A stretch of DNA of 64,000 nucleotides from an uncultured Bacteroidales bacterium (GCA_902798965.1 CADBYS010000001.1:1-64000), one strand, 5' to 3'. Positions 9,169 to 16,393 are shown, counted from the first letter of the stretch. Made by a program: numbers and translations. Notes: generated by a model from the letters alone, not told the origin.

Positions 9169-9660
9169 TTATTTTTATTTTGTAGAAAATATATAATACT
9201 TATTTTCAAGCATTTACGTTTCGCAGATGTTTGTAGAACGTGTAGCGGGGTGACTATGGTACTTATACGCAAAAAATTTTTCTTTCTCTGCGAAACTGGT
9301 TTGCTATCCGGATGGGACACTTGGACTATCATCTTCAGTGAAACTTGGTCTATATTCATTTTCAGTGAAACTGTTTTCTTTTGGGCGTTCCCCTACGGGT
9401 CGGGCTATGCAGGGGTGTCCGTCCTCGATGATTTTCCACGTTGCAGATTCCCGTTGGTCGTTTGCAATGTTGCAGAACATCTCACACCGCTTCGCGTCCT
9501 TACTATCCCTAACGCATTCTTTCGGCTTTCTCTGCTGATTGGCTTTACTGCGGCTCATCAAACGATAATTCGGTATAACTGCAACATATTGCTGACTTGG
9601 ATTTTTATGATGTTGTTACTTTCCTGCGTAGTCGTTACTGTTTCCGAGTTTGTTGAATTG

Positions 9661-10012
9661 TTTTCCCACTGCAAAGGTAAGACGCGACCGCTTCGAACCG
9701 GCAAGCCTATGCAAGGTCAGGCAGTCCCTGTTTGGCGAAAAAATCTTCCTTTTATGGCTGCGCTATGCTCCACTATAAAAGAGTATTTTTCCGACCAAAA
9801 CCTTGCATTTCGGCAGTCGCTACCTTTATAAAGCAGTGGAAAACAACTCAACTCGAAAACAACTTTGTACGCAAGTAACAACTAAAAATTCAAGCAATAT
9901 GAAACAGTTATCATTATTCGATTTATTTGACGAGCTGCAGAGCCAATCAACAACAGAGAAAGCCGGTTTGGAAAAACAATCTAATCTCTCTTCCAACATT
10001 ACCGCAAGTAAT
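9661..10012 (+). repeat. Duplicated leader, copy A
   Basis: About 350 bp closely matching 13417-13769. Shared blocks: CACTGCAAAGGTAAGACG, AAGCCTATGCAAGGTCA, AGCAGTCCCTGTTT, a promoter-like CCTTGCATTTC...CTACCTTTATAAAG, GCAGTGGAAAACAACTCAAC, and the first 35-40 codons of the downstream gene ([15 protein letters not shown]). Upstream of the start it is noncoding. It probably brings promoter and translation signals. Confidence 0.8.
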
Positions 10013-10381
10013 AACGCAAGCGAGGAGAAAAAGGTTGTAGAGGTAACAGCACAAGAGGTTGCAGATTGCCACCTTATGCGGCAGTGGAAAGAGATAAAAG
10101 CACAATATCCTGACGCTTTGCTTCTTTTCCGTGTAGGTGAGTTTTATGAGGCATACAACGATGACGCAAAGCAGGCTACCGAGATTTTGGGCATAACGCT
10201 GACCAAGTTCGGCAAGTCTAACATACCGATGTGCGGCTTTCCGTTCCACGCTCTCGATGTCTATTTGCCCAAGTTGGTCAAAGCCGGAAAGCGTGTTGCT
10301 ATCTGTGACCAAATAGAAGATGTACAGAGAGCAACAAAGAACCTACAGAAGAAACAAGTTACACAATATAACAAGTTATAA
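9899..10381 (+). CDS. Stand-alone MutS domain I (mismatch-recognition domain) protein
   Basis: A 160-residue protein. Residues about 60-145 match the N-terminal mismatch-binding domain of Mut[19 protein letters not shown], then [20 protein letters not shown] (with the F-Y-E motif whose Phe and Glu contact the mismatch in MutS), [15 protein letters not shown] and [14 protein letters not shown]. The clamp, lever and ATPase domains of MutS are absent. Its N-terminal 40 residues come with the duplicated leader and are shared with the protein at 13654. Such isolated domains occur in Bacteroidota mobile elements. A role in protecting or recognising incoming phage DNA is inference. The ATG at 9899 follows the shared leader exactly as in copy B. 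Confidence 0.8.
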   Translation: MKQLSLFDLFDELQSQSTTEKAGLEKQSNLSSNITASNNASEEKKVVEVTAQEVADCHLMRQWKEIKAQYPDALLLFRVGEFYEAYNDDAKQATEILGITLTKFGKSNIPMCGFPFHALDVYLPKLVKAGKRVAICDQIEDVQRATKNLQKKQVTQYNKL

Positions 10382-10385
10382 ACCA

Positions 10386-10415
10386 TTTAATTGCTGTGCT
10401 ATCGGCAGGACGGGC
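10386..10415 (+). repeat. 30-bp direct repeat before a small gene, copy 1
   Basis: Identical over 30 bp to 10737-10766 (begins TTTAATTGCTGTGC, ends GGCAGGACGGGC). Each copy ends 6-7 bp before the ATG of a small gene, so it probably supplies a translation-initiation or promoter element in this operon. Confidence 0.65.
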
Positions 10416-10421
10416 GCAAAT

Positions 10422-10733
10422 ATGCTACTAAAAGAATTTTCGCAGAGAACAGGCTTTGAACCTACCCACAAGTATTTTTTTGAGGTCATACACTCCGAAT
10501 ATATGCAGTCCGAACTCTCAAAAGATGAGTTTTGCCGTCAGTGGAAAAGGAAAGGCGGATTTCAAAGAGCCTATGACGCTATGTGCGCAGAACGCAACGA
10601 GCAGCAAGACCTTGCGTTTAAGTACAAAAGAGTGTTCCAAGAAACAAAGGACGCACTTGATGAGTCGTGGCAGAGAATAAACCGCCTAACGTATAAACTT
10701 GATATGATTAAGGACATAATAAACAACCAATAA
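10422..10733 (+). CDS. Hypothetical small protein of the accessory block
   Basis: A 103-residue charged, mostly helical protein (LSKDEFCRQWKRKGGFQRAY, then coiled-coil-like EQQDLAFKYKRVFQETKDALDESW). I chose the ATG at 10422 because it lies 6 bp after the 30-bp repeat that also precedes the next gene; the upstream in-frame codons overlap the MutS-like gene. No family is recognised. Genes of this type are usual passengers of Bacteroidota mobile elements. Confidence 0.6.
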   Translation: MLLKEFSQRTGFEPTHKYFFEVIHSEYMQSELSKDEFCRQWKRKGGFQRAYDAMCAERNEQQDLAFKYKRVFQETKDALDESWQRINRLTYKLDMIKDIINNQ

Positions 10734-10736
10734 CAT

Positions 10737-10766
10737 TTTAATTGCTGTGCTATCGGCAGGACGGGC
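10737..10766 (+). repeat. 30-bp direct repeat before a small gene, copy 2
   Basis: Second identical copy of the element at 10386-10415, placed 6 bp before the ATG at 10773. Confidence 0.65.
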
Positions 10767-10772
10767 AACAAT

Positions 10773-10976
10773 ATGAAAGCAATAAAAGAATTAAAGCACG
10801 GCGAGTATTTCACGCTCAAAGAGATTGAAGAACCCAAAGAGAACCAAGTTTGGGTGCGGGACGATTACGACCCCGCAGAAAAAGAATACATCTGCTACAA
10901 CTTTGCAGATACATCAAAGTGGAAATATCTCAAAGGAGATAAGAAAGTGTATGACAGCGAACATTTTATATTTTGA
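10773..10976 (+). CDS. Hypothetical small protein
   Basis: A 67-residue protein (MKAIKELKHGEYFTLKEIEE) rich in K, E and aromatic residues and ending DSEHFIF. The pattern of short beta strands (EYFTLKEI, NQVWVRDDYD, YICYNF, WKYLKG) suggests a small beta fold. It follows the 30-bp repeat closely and is followed after 3 bp by the next gene. Function unknown. Confidence 0.6.
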   Translation: MKAIKELKHGEYFTLKEIEEPKENQVWVRDDYDPAEKEYICYNFADTSKWKYLKGDKKVYDSEHFIF

Positions 10977-10979
10977 CCT

Positions 10980-11153
10980 ATGAAATACTTTGTATTATTT
11001 ACGGACGATTTCGGAGATAAACACATCGCCCAATATGACAATTACGAGGACGCAAGGCGTTTCTATATGACCCCAAGCAACGTAGTTTTTCCCTACAAGA
11101 TTTTGACGCTTGAGGAGATTTGGAGATATTCAACCACTTCACAACATTGTTAG
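10980..11153 (+). CDS. Hypothetical 57-residue protein
   Basis: Short gene from ATG 10980 to TAG 11153. The protein begins MKYFVLFTDDFGDKHIAQY and has a short-domain look with mixed strands and helices. It is sandwiched between genes with gaps of 3 and 2 bp, which supports translation as part of the operon. No function can be given. Confidence 0.5.
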   Translation: MKYFVLFTDDFGDKHIAQYDNYEDARRFYMTPSNVVFPYKILTLEEIWRYSTTSQHC

Positions 11154-11155
11154 AT

Positions 11156-11245
11156 ATGAACGAGCAAGACAAAAAGCAAGAGCAAATCCGAGCCTTGCAG
11201 GAGCAAGGCGAACCCATTGATTGGGCAGTCGTGGTGCTGTGCTGA
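11156..11245 (+). CDS. Very small protein, 29 residues
   Basis: ATG 11156 to TGA 11245, starting 2 bp after the preceding stop. The sequence MNEQDKKQEQIRALQEQG followed by a short hydrophobic end (WAVVVLC) may be a real operon-terminal small gene. Composition is plausible but support is positional only. Confidence 0.35.
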   Translation: MNEQDKKQEQIRALQEQGEPIDWAVVVLC

Positions 11246-11250
11246 CCACC

Positions 11251-11334
11251 GAACCGAGAGCCTGCCCTACGAGGGCAAGGCTTTCGGGACACGCACAAGA
11301 AAAGCGGTGAGGTCTCTGAGGCACTCACCGTTTT
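11251..11334 (+). terminator. Conserved hairpin (copy 1) followed by terminator
   Basis: 11251-11294 (GAACCGAGAGCC ... AAGGCTTTCGGGACACGC) folds as GAGAGCC-GCCC / GGGC-AGGCTTTC. A second copy lies at 15121-15167 with a different loop but preserved pairing. It is followed by a stem CGGTGAG (11305-11311) / CTCACCG (11324-11330) and TTTTCT. Read on the other strand the same stem is followed by TTTTCTT, so it may also terminate the leftward AbiE operon. Confidence 0.7.
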
Positions 11335-11337
11335 CTG

Positions 11338-12309
11338 TTATATTGTCCGAAGGACACCGGCTATTTGCTCAAATGTTTCAGCCGCTTTGTCTGCCGAAGG
11401 GATGGGCTGGATATATGCCAATGGCGGAATCTTCGTTTCGTAGATAGAACGCAAGTTCTGCCACACTCCCCCGAAATCCGTCAGCAGCGGCGAAACGGTA
11501 TGTGGCTGCCGGTTCCATCCTTCCGGATGATCAAACGACTCCTGGTCATGTGCATACAATTCGGTAAACTCCGTCCGGAACTGGTCGGATTGCAAGTATT
11601 GCTGGCATTCATCGTCATGCACAAGGAAATACAGGTCGTAGAAGTGACGTATCTTCGATGCCAGTTCGTTAGAGTCCTTGGCAAAAGAGAAACGCAATAG
11701 CGACACTGTTTTCTCCAACAAAGTGCGGCGTTTGTCTAGCACATTGATGGTGAACGGCTGCAGCCCGTATTCATCTATGAGATAACGGAACTGATCTTGT
11801 GTTTGCAGGAACTCCGCAATGAAACTCTGAAGCTCTTTCTCTACATATGGGTAAGGATTGCCGAATGAGTTTATCTCCAGTAATATCTGTCCCTCCCTAA
11901 TCGGTAATGTTCCTGAAAGGTTCATAGAGGTCGGGAATATATACAGTTGTTTGTAATATGCTTGGGTCTTGCGCGTAATCGGGTCACCGACCACCTCTTC
12001 CAAACCCTCACTCATCACATGTGCAGAACGATGGATAAGGCGTTTTAATTGGTTCTGGGAAAATTGGTTGGCATTGACAACAGCAACATCAATATCTTCG
12101 GAGAAACGGTGAGTCAGTCCGTAAGCCTTGCTTAATGACGTGCCGCCTTTGAATACCATATTGTCACGGTATTGGCTGCGTGACAGTAATGCCAGTGACC
12201 GGGTTATCCAATAATCCTTCTCAACAAAGAGACGGTCTATGTTCTGTGCTTGTGCCGTTGCCGACACTACTTGCCGGAACAATACCTTGTTTTCGTGTAG
12301 TTCACTCAT
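11338..12309 (-). CDS. abiEii: AbiEii nucleotidyltransferase toxin
   Basis: A 323-residue DNA polymerase beta-like nucleotidyltransferase, the toxin of the type IV AbiE toxin-antitoxin and abortive-infection system. Visible motifs: FVEKDYWIT (28-36), KGGTSLSKAY (54-63, nucleotide-binding G-[GS] motif) and HRFSEDIDVAV (68-77, metal-binding D-x-D type). The start at 12309 overlaps the antitoxin stop as ATGA, so the two are translationally coupled. The pair reads against the surrounding phage genes and sits between the two copies of the duplicated leader, which suggests acquisition as cargo. The likely benefit is protection of the lysogen from other phages. Confidence 0.88.
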   Translation of the reverse strand: MSELHENKVLFRQVVSATAQAQNIDRLFVEKDYWITRSLALLSRSQYRDNMVFKGGTSLSKAYGLTHRFSEDIDVAVVNANQFSQNQLKRLIHRSAHVMSEGLEEVVGDPITRKTQAYYKQLYIFPTSMNLSGTLPIREGQILLEINSFGNPYPYVEKELQSFIAEFLQTQDQFRYLIDEYGLQPFTINVLDKRRTLLEKTVSLLRFSFAKDSNELASKIRHFYDLYFLVHDDECQQYLQSDQFRTEFTELYAHDQESFDHPEGWNRQPHTVSPLLTDFGGVWQNLRSIYETKIPPLAYIQPIPSADKAAETFEQIAGVLRTI

Positions 12310-13043
12310 CGTATATTCCAATTTGACAGGGTTGGTAGTATATCTTTCGAGATGTTCAGTTTATAACGTGTTTGCGCATTGAGGGACACTTTGAGCGGCT
12401 TTAAGTGCTCGTCAGCCGTGCCTATGCTCTCTAATATAGCTCCCAAGAGCGCACGCACGTAGGGTGAATAACGCAGTGCCAAGCCAATCATACGCTGCTG
12501 TTGCTCCGGCTGGAGTTGGCCGATAAGGAATATCATGCGCGAGATTGCCTCGTTGGGAGTGGTAGCCGGTATGTCACGGAAGAACCTGAGCGCATCCAAA
12601 AGGCGCAGCAGGTAGATGTTGTCACGCGTAATAGCATTGGGCTGAAGGATAAAATCTATGGAATACTGACCACGTTTGAGAGTACGGCGGTACTTGCGGA
12701 CACCTATCTGTATCTGCGAACTGACCTGCGTGGTCAGCCCGAGTTGGTTGAAAGCCATCGTCCCCGTCAGATAACCTATCGGCTGGTGCGTCTTGCTTTC
12801 AACAAGGTCGGTGATAACCTGTTCCACAGATGGAGCTATCTCACCGAACATGGACTGTTCCGGCTTGTAATAGCGCCCCTTTCCCAACTTGCGGATTTTT
12901 CCTTCCGACACCATGCGCTCCAACGCCATGCGTGCTGCATCGGCTGATATGGTGTCGGTCACGAAAGTATGAGCCGAGAAAACCTTATTAGGTTTCAAGC
13001 GATTGATGTAATTCGTAATATAACTTTTCGTACCGTTCTTCAT
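12306..13043 (-). CDS. abiEi: AbiEi-type antitoxin and repressor
   Basis: A 245-residue protein. The ATG at 13043 (MKNGTKSYITNYINRL) is chosen over a TTG at 13052. The N-terminal 70 residues form a winged-helix domain (ADAARMALERMVSEGKIRKLGKGRYY), and the rest (IGYLTGTMAFNQLGLTTQVS, KYRRTLKRGQYSIDFI) matches the C-terminal antitoxin domain typical of Bacteroidota AbiEi-like (DUF6088-type) proteins. It would neutralise the adjacent nucleotidyltransferase and bind its own promoter, as known for AbiEi. A canonical promoter lies 48 bp upstream. Confidence 0.85.
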   Translation of the reverse strand: MKNGTKSYITNYINRLKPNKVFSAHTFVTDTISADAARMALERMVSEGKIRKLGKGRYYKPEQSMFGEIAPSVEQVITDLVESKTHQPIGYLTGTMAFNQLGLTTQVSSQIQIGVRKYRRTLKRGQYSIDFILQPNAITRDNIYLLRLLDALRFFRDIPATTPNEAISRMIFLIGQLQPEQQQRMIGLALRYSPYVRALLGAILESIGTADEHLKPLKVSLNAQTRYKLNISKDILPTLSNWNIR

Positions 13044-13090
13044 ATCGTACAAATATGCTTATTGTTCGGTTTCTTTCGTAAAAAACCGCA

Positions 13091-13122
13091 CAAAATTACT
13101 ACTTTATTTTGAAATATGCAAA
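13091..13122 (-). promoter_or_regulatory. Host-type promoter of the abiE operon
   Basis: On the minus strand TTTG (13122-13119), 20 bp, TAATTTTG (13098-13091). The region to 13200 is AT-rich and noncoding. It is the exact spacing seen at host genes, unlike the phage late promoters. Confidence 0.7.
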
Positions 13123-13200
13123 TATTATCAGTATTTTTTAGCATATTTATTCGTTTTTTGCAGAAAATTGGCATCAAAACGTGATTTTTTGGAACAGTTA

Positions 13201-13269
13201 GCCACCGGTTGGAGGGACACGGTGGTATTTTGTGCCGATAGGTCGTGGGACACTATCGGCTATTTTTTT
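13201..13269 (+). terminator. Two tandem terminator-like hairpins
   Basis: First stem CCACCG (13202-13207) / CGGTGG (13220-13225) followed by TATTTTG. Second stem GCCGATAG (13234-13241) / CTATCGGC (13253-13260) followed by TATTTTTTT. Both loops contain GGGACA immediately before the 3' arm, as also seen near the hairpins at 11286 and 15159. Confidence 0.75.
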
Positions 13270-13416
13270 GCGCTTTCCCTGCGATAAGGCTCTAATGTGT
13301 CCGGCTTGTCATCTGCGAGTCTGCGGTTAACTGCTACATATTCTCCGTTTGCATTTTTGGTCAGTCATTACTTGTTCCTCGTACAAAGTAACCGTTATCG
13401 AGTTTTGTTGAGATTG

Positions 13417-13769
13417 TTTTCGCACTGCAAAGGTAAGACGTGGGTTAAACGAACCTGCAAGCCTATGCAAGGTCAAGCAGTCCCTGTTTTGCAAAAAATC
13501 TTCCTTTTCTTTTTCCGCAAGCTACTCAACAAAAGAGTATTGTTTTGTCAAAAACCTTGCATTTCTACACCCACTACCTTTATAAAGCAGTGGAAAACAA
13601 CTCAACTCGATAACTACTTTATACGCAAGTAATAACTTAAAAATTCAAAGAATATGCAACAGTTAGTATTATTTCAGATGACAGCCGAGGCACAGAGCCT
13701 TAACATCGCTGGAAAAGCAAAGTTGGAAAAACAATCTAATCTCTCCTCCAACATTACCGCAAGTAACAA
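13417..13769 (+). repeat. Duplicated leader, copy B
   Basis: Second copy of the 350-bp leader at 9661-10012, including the promoter-like CCTTGCATTTC...CTACCTTTATAAAG and the shared N-terminal codons. 13053-13416 otherwise holds only the abiE promoter and the tandem terminators. Confidence 0.8.
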
Positions 13770-13890
13770 ATTTTTCTTCGATATGGAAGACAGCGTAGAG
13801 CCGAGAAAGTTTGACGATGAAGAAAGCGATTACGGAGATATTTATGACGAGTACGAAGATTTCGATGTGTGCAGCCTATCGTGGTGCTAA
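13654..13890 (+). CDS. Small acidic protein with duplicated N-terminus
   Basis: A 78-residue protein (MQQLVLFQMTAEAQSLNIAG). Residues about 21-38 ([18 protein letters not shown]) are nearly identical to the N-terminal region of the MutS-like protein at 9899. The remaining 40 residues are strongly acidic (DDEESDYGDIYDEYEDFD) and could mimic DNA charge, but that is speculation. It is the first gene of the second accessory transcript, ahead of the antirestriction genes. Confidence 0.6.
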   Translation: MQQLVLFQMTAEAQSLNIAGKAKLEKQSNLSSNITASNKFFFDMEDSVEPRKFDDEESDYGDIYDEYEDFDVCSLSWC

Positions 13891-13929
13891 TAAGTAACAA
13901 CAATATAAACAACTAAAATTTTTACCATT

Positions 13930-14451
13930 ATGACAACGACCAAGAAAGGCGCAAAGAGCGCAAAGTTAGAAACAGCGGAAGCAAGTGTAAAATCGGGTGC
14001 AATTATGACAGCCGCACAAGTGGCAGAGCAGGCAACACAAACCAAGACAGCCAAACAGCAGGCAGCGCAGGAGCGGCGCGAGTGGCTGAAAGCCATTTCC
14101 GCAGATTTCCAAGCACAGCAGAAAATTATGGAAATGACCGGTGCCGACTATATCCCGACTATCAACGAAATGTTGCGAGCCTATTATGAAAAGCAAAACA
14201 ACATCACCGAGTTAAACACCTTTGACCAATGGAAAGAAAAAGGCTACCAAGTCCGCAGAGGTGAAAAAGCCTACCTATTTTGGGGCAAGCCAAAGAGCCG
14301 CCAACAGCAACCGACAGCGCAAGCGGAACCGAGCGAGGACGAACAAGGCGAGCAGGCGCAGCAGGTTGAACCGCTAACAGCCAAGCAAAATGATTATTTC
14401 CCCCTTTGCTATCTTTTCGACATCAGCCAATGCCACAAAGCCAACGCATAA
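13930..14451 (+). CDS. ArdC-like N-terminal-domain protein (putative antirestriction)
   Basis: A 173-residue protein. The lysine- and alanine-rich first 60 residues look disordered. Residues about 95-170 carry the pattern of the ArdC/LtrC N-terminal single-stranded-DNA-binding domain: TFDQWKEKGYQVRRGEKAYLFWGKP, an acidic Q/E-rich linker, then YFPLCYLFDISQC. The metallopeptidase domain of full-length ArdC is absent. ArdC proteins are known to protect incoming plasmid DNA from restriction. The pairing with ArdA downstream supports an antirestriction role here. Confidence 0.6.
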   Translation: MTTTKKGAKSAKLETAEASVKSGAIMTAAQVAEQATQTKTAKQQAAQERREWLKAISADFQAQQKIMEMTGADYIPTINEMLRAYYEKQNNITELNTFDQWKEKGYQVRRGEKAYLFWGKPKSRQQQPTAQAEPSEDEQGEQAQQVEPLTAKQNDYFPLCYLFDISQCHKANA

Positions 14452-14545
14452 CAACAACCAAGCCAAGCAGGGGAAAGGCAACCGCCCAACCCTGCAAGGC
14501 TTAAACCAAAGACAAACAAAGTATAACATCTAAAATTTTACAGCT

Positions 14546-15115
14546 ATGACAACGAATTTAGAACCCCTAACAAAAGAAGAAATCCGCACCCACGCAGCGC
14601 ACTATGACCAAGCAAAGCCCGCTATTTATTGCGGTACGTATCACAAATATAATTGCGGCAGCCTTTACGGAATGTGGGTAGATATAACCACCTTTGACGA
14701 TTACAGCGAGTTTTGCGAGTTTTGCCGCAGGTTGCACAGCGATGAGTACGACCCCGAATTTATGGTGCAAGATTTTGAATACTACCCCGAAAGTTGGTAT
14801 CACGAAAGCGGACTACCGACCGCCAAAGAGTTTGAACGCATAAAGGAGTACGCAGAACTTGACGACAACGAAAAAGAAGGCTACACCGCCTATTTAGACA
14901 ATATCAACGAAAATGCCGATGTTGATGAGTTTCGCGACCATTACGAAGGCAAGTGGGACAGCCCCGAAGATTTTGCGGAGAACCTTTGCGAGGAGTGCGG
15001 CTATTTCCGCAATTTGCCGCAGTGGCTGCAATGCTGCATTGATTATTCGGCAGTGTGGCGCAGCCTTGACACAGGCGGAGATTACAGCGAGTATGACGGG
15101 CACATTTTCCGATAA
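14546..15115 (+). CDS. ardA: ArdA antirestriction protein (DNA mimic)
   Basis: A 189-residue highly acidic protein. It opens with the family signature IYCGTYHKYNCGSLYGMWVDI (split here as residues about 27-47) and contains repeated acidic stretches (SDEYDPEFMVQDFEYYPES, WDSPEDFAENLCEECGYF) that in ArdA mimic the charge pattern of B-form DNA and occupy type I restriction enzymes. The length is close to the family norm. It lies in the accessory block after the ArdC-like gene and is followed by a conserved hairpin and terminator. Family known to act early during DNA entry. Confidence 0.85.
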   Translation: MTTNLEPLTKEEIRTHAAHYDQAKPAIYCGTYHKYNCGSLYGMWVDITTFDDYSEFCEFCRRLHSDEYDPEFMVQDFEYYPESWYHESGLPTAKEFERIKEYAELDDNEKEGYTAYLDNINENADVDEFRDHYEGKWDSPEDFAENLCEECGYFRNLPQWLQCCIDYSAVWRSLDTGGDYSEYDGHIFR

Positions 15116-15120
15116 CCGCC

Positions 15121-15209
15121 CGACCGAGAGCCAAGCCCCGAAAGGGGCAAGGCTTTTCGGGACACGCCCGATTGCCGGACAGGTCGCAAGGACCTGACCG
15201 GCTTTTTTT
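15121..15209 (+). terminator. Conserved hairpin (copy 2) followed by terminator
   Basis: 15121-15167 repeats the hairpin of 11251-11294 (CGACCGAGAGCC ... AAGGCTTTTCGGGACACGC) with the loop changed from TACGA to GAAA and an extended GCCCC/GGGGC stem. A strong terminator follows: GCCGG-ACAGGTC / GACCTG-ACCGGC and seven T residues. Confidence 0.8.
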
Positions 15210-15211
15210 AG

Positions 15212-15276
15212 CGTTCTAAAATAATTTGAATTATGTCGCGCCGTCTTTGAAAAGTCCTTAAAATTTTGTAATTTTG
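15212..15276 (+). promoter_or_regulatory. Promoter and operator of the pre-late gene
   Basis: TTCTAAAATAATTTG then AATTATG (15214-15235) resembles the operator-like sequence at 4713-4735. It is followed by GTCTTTGA (15243-15250), 18 bp, TAATTTTG (15269-15276), intermediate between the host consensus and the late-promoter consensus. Confidence 0.5.
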
Positions 15277-15301
15277 TCCTCTGTTTCAAAAAGTTATAAT
15301 A

Positions 15302-15829
15302 ATGAGTGAACGAATTTGTTTGTATATGACGCTGCCAACGTACCTTGCGCAATGGTACGCGCACGAGTGTAGAGAGATTGAATTTCGGGATAAAGATGTT
15401 GTGCCACTCGCGGACAGCAAACAGCTTGAACCGGTTACCATACCTCGCGGCTCGCAAGAGAGCCGCATATTACAGTGTTTCTTACGAAAACGACCGGAAG
15501 ACGCAACCGACCCCGAGAACCCGAACATTGCCTTGGTCATTCCATATTACCAAAGCAAAGATCCTTTTTATTACAACTATCTTGGCAAGTATGGCAGAGA
15601 GAAACTGACAGACGCAATCCGGACGCGGTTTCATCTTCAGCTGTGGGAGGAGTTGCACACTTTCAAAAATGCCTTGTCGCGCCAGGATAACGCAATCTTT
15701 GCGTATATGGAGGCGCACGGCATAGAGTGCAACGAAACGAACTGGAACGCAATCGCTAAAATCTATCAGCGACTGCGAAATGTGTATTACAAGCAGAAAA
15801 AACGCAAAACATCAAAAAAATCGCTTTGA
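15302..15829 (+). CDS. Hypothetical phage protein, candidate late-gene regulator
   Basis: A 175-residue protein (MSERICLYMTLPTYLAQWYA) with a strongly basic C-terminus (YYKQKKRKTSKKSL) preceded by a helix-rich segment (NWNAIAKIYQRLRNVYY) that could form a DNA-binding unit. It is the last gene before the late block, has its own promoter with an operator shared with the early promoter, and no structural motif. That position is typical of a middle gene activating late transcription. The function is inference; no family was recognised. Confidence 0.5.
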   Translation: MSERICLYMTLPTYLAQWYAHECREIEFRDKDVVPLADSKQLEPVTIPRGSQESRILQCFLRKRPEDATDPENPNIALVIPYYQSKDPFYYNYLGKYGREKLTDAIRTRFHLQLWEELHTFKNALSRQDNAIFAYMEAHGIECNETNWNAIAKIYQRLRNVYYKQKKRKTSKKSL

Positions 15830-15902
15830 GTTTAGCGGTCAAAAATTGAGTTTTGTCCAAAGTGTTCACAACCTGTCACAAATTGGCACAACCATTCACA
15901 TC

Positions 15903-16325
15903 ATGAAAGTATCATACCCCGGAATAGTCAGCATCGGTTTTTTGTTTGCCGACAACCTGCCAGCCAACACCGCCTATAGCGCATTGGCAGGCATACCTGT
16001 TAATCTGTTTCTCCGCGCAACGGATGTTCCGCTGTCCGGCAAGGCTGTTTGTGTTGTTGAGCAGTCCAACGACAGCAACGGCTCTGCGGAAAGTCTGACC
16101 CTCTCCTTCAGTAGCTCCTACAGGCTTCCACGCCATAGAGCTGTTGCGTTTGTCTTGAAGGACGCTAACAACCAGTCTTGGCTTATCGGACAGTTGGAAC
16201 GTCCGCACCTCTCAATCACATCTTCACAGCAGACAGGGACACCGGACGGCGACCCTGCCGTGTTTGTCTATGAGGTCAAACAGACCGCTCCCATCTGCTA
16301 CAAGCCCTGCAAAGTGATGGTGTAA
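15903..16325 (+). CDS. Hypothetical phage protein, possibly structural
   Basis: A 140-residue protein starting MKVSYPGIVSIGFLFADNLP at ATG 15903; upstream in-frame codons overlap the previous gene. It is rich in short beta strands (VNLFLRATDVP, AVCVVEQSN, AVAFVLKDANNQSWLIGQ), like small virion or immunoglobulin-like domain proteins. It lies 73 bp after the candidate regulator and ahead of the first late promoter. No family recognised. Confidence 0.5.
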   Translation: MKVSYPGIVSIGFLFADNLPANTAYSALAGIPVNLFLRATDVPLSGKAVCVVEQSNDSNGSAESLTLSFSSSYRLPRHRAVAFVLKDANNQSWLIGQLERPHLSITSSQQTGTPDGDPAVFVYEVKQTAPICYKPCKVMV

Positions 16326-16338
16326 GAGCCTGTTTCCA

Positions 16339-16374
16339 GTCTTTTCCCTAACTTATATCCGGTCGTACTTTTGC
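16339..16374 (+). promoter_or_regulatory. Phage late promoter 1
   Basis: GTCTTTTC (16339-16346), 19 bp, TACTTTTGC (16366-16374), 19 bp before the ATG at 16394 of the capsid protease gene. It shares both elements and the exact spacing with four other sites in the element. Confidence 0.8.
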
Positions 16375-16393
16375 ACTGAAAATTAAATTCAGT

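Noticed and set aside
8875-9831. Long open frame of 318 codons across the region behind the primase
   Set aside because: It overlaps the primase end in another frame and runs through the iteron array and the duplicated leader; the composition (FYKFYKFYIL) reflects the DNA repeats.
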